Shown here piece by piece: positions 58,428 through 64,000 of a stretch of DNA of 64,000 nucleotides. Under the pieces are notes generated by a model that searched no databases, was not told where the DNA came from, and was given only the letters and a program-made list of their open reading frames with translations. Every line of letters begins with the position of its first letter. The first letter of the stretch is position 1. The stretch covers positions 35,124 through 99,123 of the forward strand of contig JBBQCW010000012.1 of NCBI GenBank assembly GCA_038319025.1. Direction: 5' to 3'. The DNA comes from JBBQCW01 sp038319025 (GTDB lineage: Bacteria > Actinomycetota > Thermoleophilia > Solirubrobacterales > Solirubrobacteraceae). The translations under genes were made by a program, and so were the position numbers.

Positions 58428-60431
58428 TCAGCGGCGCGGAAGAAGAAGCCTCCCGACGCTGAGCGGCTTCTGAGCAGTCAACGTGACCACCGACCACGCC
58501 TTTACGCGGGCGCGCCGCTTGAGCAGGCGTTGCGTGGCGTGGGTCAGTGTCAGGCTGACGGCGGTGGTCCGGGCCGCCGCGATTCTCAGCGGCGCCGTCC
58601 CGTAGATGGTGAGTGGCTTTCGCGAGCCTGGGCTCAAGTCCCGGGAGGTAAGCCGAAGAGTGCCGAAGCACGCCGTCCCGGCTGCACACGTGACCCTGAG
58701 AGCGATACGGCCGCGGCGCAGACCCCCGTGGATGACGACGGCGCTGACACGGGCCGCCGGCGCAGGTGGGGGAGGCCGCGGGAGTGTCGTGGTCGGGGTC
58801 GTCTCGGTGGGCGGCGGCGGGACAACCGCGGGGGGCGGATCGATGACGCAGGCGGGGAACGTGGGGCGGACAGTCGCATCCGGGCTCACCGGATCGACGG
58901 TGACGGTCACGCCCGTGCCGGGAGCGCCGTCGCTGACTACGGTGAGCAGGTCGGCGTCCGGGGCCGAGGTGGCATGGCCACCGGTCACGCTGACGTGATA
59001 GCCACCAGGGTATTGCGGGTGCGGTGTGACGATGACCGTGGGACCCGTCGCGTCGGCCCGCGTCGTGTAGGTCATAGCGAAGTGACCGGTCCGTACATCG
59101 AAGCCGTAGCTGTCGGCGTCACCCGCGATGGCCCTCGGGTAGGTACGCGCCACCACCATTTCCTTGAAGGGAACGGTGCCGTCCGGGGCGCTCTCGGTGT
59201 GCAGGTTCCGCAGTTCCTTGTTGGAGCCGCTCCAGCTCAGGCCGTAGGTGTAACCGGTCTGGAAGGCGTCGGCGCGCTCGAAGAGGCAGTTCAACTCCTG
59301 TGCGTCGGAGTCGGTGGTTCCCGCCACCTCCGTCATCAGCGGCGGACCGCCCAGGCGCGCGGCGACGTCATCGGCCTGGTGCATCACCTTCGCCTCCTGG
59401 GGCGGGCACACCTCATGGCCCTGGGCGATCAGGGCTGGGTCCGGCGCCACCTGGTACTGCGCGCGGGTCGAGCACTGGTTGTGGAACGAGAGGCCCGCCG
59501 GCGCCACATCGGCGGGTGGGGTGGTGTAGCCGTTGGGCGTGCCGGAGTTGAAGAAGAACGTGGGTTCGTAGAACACCGTGCGCAGCGGATCCACGGTGCG
59601 AATCGCCCGCGCCACATGAGTCTGGAACGGCTCCAGGACGTTCTGGTCGTAGGCGGCGCAACCGTCCGCCCCGCTGCAGCTCGTGTCGTAACCGGGCTCG
59701 GAGAGGTTGCCGGGGAAGGGCTCGTTGATCAGGTCGTATCCGGCAACCATGGGGTCGTCCTTGAACCGGTCGACCACGTGCTTCCAGGCGTTGCCGTAGG
59801 CGTCCTGGAGACTGACGCCGGCGACCATCGTGTTTGGGTCATAGAGGTTGGCGAAGGCCGCGCCGGTGGAGGGGTGGAAGTAGCCGAGCGGGAACTTCCA
59901 ATTCTTGTACGCGGGATCCGTTGATAGCGGTGCCAGCGGCAAGCCGCCGTCAACCGACGCCCACACGGGGAACCCGGGCTTGTTGCCGTAGCGCCGGTTG
60001 AACTGATCCTGGTGGCTGTCCAGCACCGTGTAGACCCCGCGTTCGGAGAGCTTGCTCACGGCCGCCGCAACTCCATCCAGGTACGTGGAGGAGTACGTGC
60101 CCTGAGTCGGCTCGAGGCCTTCCCAGTACCAAGTCAGCCTGGCGGCATCCACGCCCAGTTCCTGAACGAGATCGGCATCGCCGGTGGTGAAGCTGGGGCC
60201 GTTGCCAGACCCGTCGGTGTCGGCCGGGTAGAGCGGGTCCTGCTTCCAGACGGCAAACAGTCCATGCAGGATGACGGTGCGGCCGTCGGCGTCACGAAAC
60301 ACACGTCCGTGTACCGCGAGCGGAGGCTCGGGGGTGAAGGCGGCCGCCGGGGAGGTGGTGATGCACAGCGCCAGTGCACACGCCGCGAGCGCGGCAAGTC
60401 TGGGCCGTCGTGCGGGACGTCGACGGGACAT
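58428..60431 (-). CDS. Secreted GH5-family glycosidase (endoglycoceramidase-like)
   Basis: 667 residues. Twin-Arg-like/Sec leader RRRPARRPRLAALAACALAL, cleaved near A31. The TIM-barrel region (about 38-480) includes LHGLFAVWK, SHQDQFNRRYGN, the acid/base E237 in DLINEPFPG and the nucleophile E368 in MTEVAG, as in bacterial GH5 endoglycoceramidase/glucosylceramidase-type enzymes. A beta-sandwich follows, then a Pro/Thr linker (about 545-580) and a last beta domain of about 85 residues that may bind glycan or the cell surface. The substrate is a guess. Confidence 0.85.
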   Translation of the reverse strand: MSRRRPARRPRLAALAACALALCITTSPAAAFTPEPPLAVHGRVFRDADGRTVILHGLFAVWKQDPLYPADTDGSGNGPSFTTGDADLVQELGVDAARLTWYWEGLEPTQGTYSSTYLDGVAAAVSKLSERGVYTVLDSHQDQFNRRYGNKPGFPVWASVDGGLPLAPLSTDPAYKNWKFPLGYFHPSTGAAFANLYDPNTMVAGVSLQDAYGNAWKHVVDRFKDDPMVAGYDLINEPFPGNLSEPGYDTSCSGADGCAAYDQNVLEPFQTHVARAIRTVDPLRTVFYEPTFFFNSGTPNGYTTPPADVAPAGLSFHNQCSTRAQYQVAPDPALIAQGHEVCPPQEAKVMHQADDVAARLGGPPLMTEVAGTTDSDAQELNCLFERADAFQTGYTYGLSWSGSNKELRNLHTESAPDGTVPFKEMVVARTYPRAIAGDADSYGFDVRTGHFAMTYTTRADATGPTVIVTPHPQYPGGYHVSVTGGHATSAPDADLLTVVSDGAPGTGVTVTVDPVSPDATVRPTFPACVIDPPPAVVPPPPTETTPTTTLPRPPPPAPAARVSAVVIHGGLRRGRIALRVTCAAGTACFGTLRLTSRDLSPGSRKPLTIYGTAPLRIAAARTTAVSLTLTHATQRLLKRRARVKAWSVVTLTAQKPLSVGRLLLPRR

Positions 60432-60483
60432 GCGCCAATCATCCCGATCCTCGCCACATCGTGTCGCATTTCTTTGGCGACCA

Positions 60484-60500
60484 TGCCGGTTGAACCGGCA
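60484..60500. promoter_or_regulatory. 17-bp palindrome upstream of the GH5 gene
   Basis: TGCCGGTT-G-AACCGGCA, 8-bp perfect arms around one base, 53 nt before ATG 60431. It looks like a repressor operator; no regulator gene is nearby. Confidence 0.45.
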
Positions 60501-60547
60501 GGGCTTTGAGCCGGGGGGCACGCGTTTCTCGCGCTCGACGCCTTTTG

Positions 60548-61528
60548 TCAACGCGCGGGCCGTGCGTACCTGGCGACTGACGGCTCCTGGGTCGACGTGT
60601 CGGCGGCGTTGCGCTGAGCGAACAGCGCGAGGAAAGCGCCAGCGGCTTGCAGGACGGCCGAGTTGGCCAGGGGCATGTAGAGGCGAGAGCAGATTCCATG
60701 CGCCAGACGCGCGGGGTCGGCGGGCCCTGCGTGATGGATTGCGTCAAGGAACAGCTCGTAACCCACGTTGTCGGCCAGCGCGGCGAAATGGTCGACCTTG
60801 CGACCAGGACACACGTCTTGCAGGACCACGTTGCGGGCACCGCGCAACCGACTCGCCGCCGGCTCGGGGGTAATCAGAGCGTCGTCTTTCGAGGCGATAG
60901 ACGTGATCGCCGGGCCGCGCGGGCGCCTCCCCTTGCGCAATGCGGTGAGGAAGCGCGAGCCCTTGGTGATCTGACGCAGTGCCGGTGTGCAGTGCCCGGG
61001 CGGGGCACATAGCGTGATCGACGAGGTGGTGCCGTTGTACGGCGTCTCGAGCGAGACGAGATCGCTCACCCGGCGGGCGATGTCCGGCCAGAATGTGAGG
61101 GCCCAAAGTTCGTCCAAGGCGCCGTGTTGATGGCCGAGCAGAATAACTTTCCGCCCGCTCATGCGGGCCATACGACGGACGGCGTACACCACATACTCGG
61201 CGGTCTTCTGCAAGTCGCCGTACCCGTCGTCGGAGACCGAGATGGAGCAAGTGGGGATGCCATCAGCGCGCAGCTGCGGGAGATAGTTCCAGCCATAAGA
61301 CGTAGCCGCCGATGAGAAGGCGGGCGTCAAAAGAACCGGGCTGCGGCGAGCATTCCTGACCGACGGGTCGCAGCTCAGCGCGGACGCCAGCATGGCGGTG
61401 GGTACCGTGAGCCGCGGGCTGGCACCGGCCGTCGACGCACCGCAACCTGCGGCCAGGGTGGTCCCCAACGCGAACGCAGCCACGGAGCGCGCCAGCCGTG
61501 GACGAGACGCGGGCAATCGGGTGCGCAT
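60548..61528 (-). CDS. Lipase-fold lipoprotein lacking the nucleophile serine
   Basis: 326 residues. Lipobox L-A-A-G-C with lipid cysteine near 29. The alpha/beta-hydrolase part resembles CalB-type (class 2) lipases: VLLTPAFSSAATSYGWNYLP, then GDLQKTAEYVVYAVRRMARM and FWPDIARRVSDLVSLETPYNG. The nucleophile elbow reads G132-H-Q134-H-G136 where G-H-S-x-G is expected, so the catalytic serine is glutamine. Acid and histidine candidates remain downstream (KDDALITPE and RKVDHFAAL). It is probably a non-catalytic binding or scaffold protein. Confidence 0.78.
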   Translation of the reverse strand: MRTRLPASRPRLARSVAAFALGTTLAAGCGASTAGASPRLTVPTAMLASALSCDPSVRNARRSPVLLTPAFSSAATSYGWNYLPQLRADGIPTCSISVSDDGYGDLQKTAEYVVYAVRRMARMSGRKVILLGHQHGALDELWALTFWPDIARRVSDLVSLETPYNGTTSSITLCAPPGHCTPALRQITKGSRFLTALRKGRRPRGPAITSIASKDDALITPEPAASRLRGARNVVLQDVCPGRKVDHFAALADNVGYELFLDAIHHAGPADPARLAHGICSRLYMPLANSAVLQAAGAFLALFAQRNAADTSTQEPSVARYARPAR

Positions 61529-61536
61529 GGGACACG

Positions 61537-61542
61537 ACTGTA
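61537..61542 (-). promoter_or_regulatory. -10 element (TACAGT) of the lipase-fold gene
   Basis: TACAGT on the minus strand, 8 nt before ATG 61528. Confidence 0.4.
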
Positions 61543-61570
61543 CCGGCGCGCATGCCTGGTACGGCGTGGC

Positions 61571-61576
61571 TACGCT
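61571..61576 (+). promoter_or_regulatory. -10 element (TACGCT) of the zinc dehydrogenase gene
   Basis: TACGCT-N6-ATG 61583. Confidence 0.45.
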
Positions 61577-61582
61577 GGGCCG

Positions 61583-62626
61583 ATGCGTGCCCTGACGTAC
61601 CACGATCCCCGCGATATCCGGTACGAGGATGTGCCCGACCCGACACCGACCGATCGCGACGGCGCGGTCGTACAGGTGCACCTGTGTGGCATATGCGGGA
61701 GTGATCTGCACATCTACGGGGGCGAGGGTTTCAGCCCCGATATCGGGTACTGCGTCGGGCACGAAGCCGTGGGGGAGGTCGTGGAGGTGGGAAGTGCAGT
61801 CTCCACATTCAAAGTCGGCGATCGCGTTCTTGTTCCCGCGTCCGTCGGGTGCGGCACCTGTGCCATGTGCGCCCGGGGCCTCGTCGCGCGTTGTGAACGT
61901 GAGGAATTCAACTGTTACGGGCTCAGCCACGCCCTGCCCGGCTCCCAAGCCGAAGCCGTCGCTGTCCCGTACGCCGACGGAAATTTGATCGCCGTGCCCG
62001 AGGGCGTCAGCGACGAGGCCGCGGTGGTGCTCACCGACAACGCGGCAACCGCGTGGTACGGGGCACGCAGAGCGCAGGTGGCGCCCGGGGACACAGTGGC
62101 GGTCATCGGTCTTGGGCCGGTCGGATTGATGGCCGTGGCCGCCGCGCAGCTGATGGGAGCAGCCCATGTGTTGGGTATCGATCTGATTGCCGGGCGTCGC
62201 GAGGCCGCGCAGCTTCTCGGTGCGGACCCGATCGACGACGTAGACGTACGAGCCGACGTGCTCGAGCGCACCGGCGGCAAGGGCGTGGATGTCGTGATCG
62301 AGGCTGCTGGCCCCGACTCGACCATCGGGCTGGCCTTCGACCTCGTCCGCCGTGCGGGTCGGGTCAGTGTGGTGGGGGTGAACCAGAACATGAAGTTCTC
62401 ATTCCCGATGGCGCTCGCGCAGTGGAAGGAACTGGAGTTCCACATTGGCCTGTGCTCGGTCCAGCACGAACTCCCGGCGCTCCTGGCCCTGACGGCAGCG
62501 GGAAGGCTGCAGCCGGAGACGGTGGTGTCGCACCGACTGCGGCTCAGCGACGGTCCCGAGGCCTACCGGCTCTACGACAGTCGCGAGGGCGGCGTCAGCA
62601 AGGTCGTCATGGATCCGCGGGTGTGA
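61583..62626 (+). CDS. Zinc-dependent alcohol dehydrogenase
   Basis: 347 residues of the medium-chain dehydrogenase family. Catalytic zinc ligands C38 (CGICGSD) and H60-E61 (GHEAVG). Structural zinc cysteines C90, C93, C96 and C104. The NAD(P) site is VIGLGPVGLMAVAAA (near 174-188), followed by the adenosine-binding acidic residue in LGIDLIAGR. The substrate is not predictable, but threonine/sorbitol-dehydrogenase-like enzymes are closest in pattern. It is monocistronic by its own promoter and a 61-nt gap after it. Confidence 0.88.
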   Translation: MRALTYHDPRDIRYEDVPDPTPTDRDGAVVQVHLCGICGSDLHIYGGEGFSPDIGYCVGHEAVGEVVEVGSAVSTFKVGDRVLVPASVGCGTCAMCARGLVARCEREEFNCYGLSHALPGSQAEAVAVPYADGNLIAVPEGVSDEAAVVLTDNAATAWYGARRAQVAPGDTVAVIGLGPVGLMAVAAAQLMGAAHVLGIDLIAGRREAAQLLGADPIDDVDVRADVLERTGGKGVDVVIEAAGPDSTIGLAFDLVRRAGRVSVVGVNQNMKFSFPMALAQWKELEFHIGLCSVQHELPALLALTAAGRLQPETVVSHRLRLSDGPEAYRLYDSREGGVSKVVMDPRV

Positions 62627-62674
62627 TGAACGGCAGTCGGCCGCGAGCGGCTCTGGCCGGGCAACGGGCCTCGG

Positions 62675-62680
62675 TACAGT
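62675..62680 (+). promoter_or_regulatory. -10 element (TACAGT) of the quinone-reductase-like gene
   Basis: TACAGT-N7-ATG 62688. Confidence 0.45.
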
Positions 62681-62687
62681 CCGGCGC

Positions 62688-63647
62688 ATGAGCTCAGAGC
62701 CGCTGGCCACCGTCGTTCTCGCCACCGCATTCGGTGGCCCGGAGGTCCTCGAGGTCGTTCAGCGACCACTCCGCGAGCCCGGTGCGGGAGAGGTGCTCTT
62801 GGACGTCCGGGGCGCCGGCATCAACCCGATCGACTGGAAGCTGTACAGCGGAATGATGGGCGCTGACCCTGCCGCGCTGCCGATGCCCGTTGGCTTTGAG
62901 GCCGCGGGCGTGGTGGCGGCAGTCGGGGACGACGCCGTCGGGCCGGCCGGGCCGATCGCCGTCGGTGATGAGGTCATCGCGTACCAGATCACCGGCGCCT
63001 ACGCAGACCGTGTGGTGGTGCCGGCAGGTGCACTGGTGCCCAAGCCCGACGGTCTCGGGTTCCCGGAGGCAGCCGGCTTGATGCTGGTCGGCGCGACGGC
63101 CATACATGCTCTCATCGCCACAGCCGTTGGCGACGGTGACACGGTGCTCGTACACGCTGCCTCGGGCGGCGTCGGCCTGCTGACCGTGCAACTCGCGCGG
63201 CTTCGTGGTGCCCATGTGATCGGTACCGCCAGCGAGCGCAACCACGAGGCGCTCCGGGCGCTCGGCGTGGAGCCGGTGGCCTACGGGGATGGACTGCTCG
63301 AGCGGGTTAGTGCCTTGGCGCCCGATGGTGTCGACGCGGTGATCGATGCGGCCGGCACAGACGAGGCGCTCGAGGTTTCGCTGGCGCTGGTGGCTGACCG
63401 CGACCGAATCGCCACCGTGGCCAACTTTGGCACCGCCGCTGAAGCGGGAATCAAGCTGCTTGGCGGCGGGCCCGGTTCTGATCCCGGCACCGACATCCGC
63501 AACGCGGCTCGGCTGACGCTCGCCGAACTGGCGGGCGCTGGAAGCCTCACGCTGCCCACAACGACCATGCCGCTGGCCGAGGCTGCCGACGCTCATCGCA
63601 GGGCGATGGCGGGCGGGCTGTCGGGCAAACTCGTGCTCGTACCCTGA
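62688..63647 (+). CDS. NADPH:quinone-reductase-like (zinc-free) dehydrogenase
   Basis: 319 residues of the medium-chain superfamily without zinc-ligand cysteines. GAGINPIDWKLYSGMMG (near 43-60) and GFEAAGVV are typical of the quinone oxidoreductase/zeta-crystallin group. The NADP site AASGGVGLLTVQLAR is near 157-171 and ends with GTASERNHEAL. It probably reduces quinones or enals, protecting against electrophiles; the substrate is unverified. Confidence 0.88.
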   Translation: MSSEPLATVVLATAFGGPEVLEVVQRPLREPGAGEVLLDVRGAGINPIDWKLYSGMMGADPAALPMPVGFEAAGVVAAVGDDAVGPAGPIAVGDEVIAYQITGAYADRVVVPAGALVPKPDGLGFPEAAGLMLVGATAIHALIATAVGDGDTVLVHAASGGVGLLTVQLARLRGAHVIGTASERNHEALRALGVEPVAYGDGLLERVSALAPDGVDAVIDAAGTDEALEVSLALVADRDRIATVANFGTAAEAGIKLLGGGPGSDPGTDIRNAARLTLAELAGAGSLTLPTTTMPLAEAADAHRRAMAGGLSGKLVLVP

Positions 63648-63794
63648 CGCATCTCGTCGCTGGTTTACATAACCGACATTATCGGGCATTGAGAACCACA
63701 GAACCGCCCGACGCTGGTCATCGCTACTGCACGACGCGAAAGCAGCAGCGCCATCCGTCCATGATCTGTGCGCTACGCTGGCTCTCCGAACGAC

Positions 63795-63801
63795 GAGGAG
63801 G
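63795..63801 (+). promoter_or_regulatory. Strong ribosome-binding site before GTG 63807
   Basis: GAGGAGG, 5 nt before GTG 63807, with TACGCT (63774-63779) as possible -10 giving a leader of about 20 nt. It shows that the short frame at 63807 is a real translation start. Confidence 0.55.
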
Positions 63802-63806
63802 TCCCG

Positions 63807-64000
63807 GTGCGCTTTCGCCTTCCCAGCCCTGCCATGGTCGTAGCCCTTGCGGCACTAGTCCTCGCCCTCACAGGTAGTGCTTTGCCGCGCTCGCGGCCCA
63901 GCCCAACCTGATAACGGCGACGCCACCGAACTCGCCCCACGTGCGCAAAAAGATCCACCGAGCCCCCCGGACGACCCGCGCCCCACGCCCACCGGGCCCG
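63807..64000 (+). pseudogene. Secreted-protein gene with frameshift after the signal peptide, cut by window edge
   Basis: From GTG 63807 the frame encodes a clean signal peptide (MRFRLPSPAMVVALAALVLA) of the SPAMVV type known from large Thermoleophilia secreted-protein families, but stops at 63911 after 34 codons. Reading from 63884 in the -1 frame stays open to the window end (39 codons: AALAAQPNLITATPP and a basic Pro-rich continuation), as if one base were missing around 63881-63884. It is either a true frameshift, a sequencing error, or a coincidence. The remainder lies outside the window. Confidence 0.4.

Noticed and set aside
58251..59924. 557-codon plus-strand frame opposite the GH5 gene
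   Set aside because: Arg/Gly-rich shadow; the minus strand has catalytic motifs and a signal peptide.
63689..63877. 62-codon frame before the window end
   Set aside because: Overlaps the signal-peptide frame that has a strong ribosome-binding site; composition looks random.

Overview
This is a 64 kb stretch of high-GC chromosome, densely packed with genes and rich in GTG starts and 1-4 nt start/stop overlaps. No rRNA, tRNA, CRISPR array, insertion sequence or prophage was found. The housekeeping content points to Actinobacteria: dapA-rnj, ftsK, cinA-recA-recX-rny, miaB/miaA, an acyl-branch dap cluster, murT/gatD and typA. The joint presence of RNase J and RNase Y, plus secreted families such as the final SPAMVVAL-type signal peptide, suggests class Thermoleophilia (Solirubrobacterales-like). 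That placement is an inference from gene content and was not tested.

Layout. 0-9 kb: a small coiled protein, dapA, rnj, a membrane protein, a response regulator/histidine kinase pair, ftsK and a RodZ-like protein. 9.5-16 kb: cinA, a secreted M14 carboxypeptidase, recA-recX and rny. 15.7-21.3 kb: a nucleotide-sugar dehydrogenase and glycosyltransferase coupled behind rny, then miaB, an SDR and miaA. 21.3-25.3 kb: dapF facing a dapE-dapC-dapD operon. 25.3-29.5 kb: a ferritin-like protein coupled to modABC, a lipoprotein and a MerR/TOBE regulator. 29.5-33 kb: hflX, dut and a cyclic-nucleotide-domain/thioredoxin-reductase fusion. 33-37.5 kb: an operon of HAD phosphatase, lipid kinase, murT, methyltransferase and gatD for lipid II amidation. 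37.5-42.5 kb: cyclophilin lipoprotein, SRAP protein, small membrane proteins, an ABC exporter and a VOC-like protein.

42.5-49 kb is the most unusual part. Four tandem secreted paralogues of about 520-540 residues each join a two-copper peptidylglycine-monooxygenase (PHM)-like core to a C-terminal amicyanin-type cupredoxin. Every predicted copper ligand is kept in all four. They converge on an FTR1-type iron permease operon whose promoter carries a DtxR/IdeR-like box.

50-64 kb: typA; a GroES-like/LtrA/SnoaL operon; an OpuC-type osmolyte ABC transporter; a secreted GH5 glycosidase; a lipase-fold lipoprotein that has lost its nucleophile serine; two medium-chain dehydrogenases; and a broken or edge-cut secreted-protein gene.

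A motif TAnnnT lies 6-9 nt before the start codon of about 20 genes on both strands. This indicates widespread leaderless transcription, and it was used here to choose several starts.
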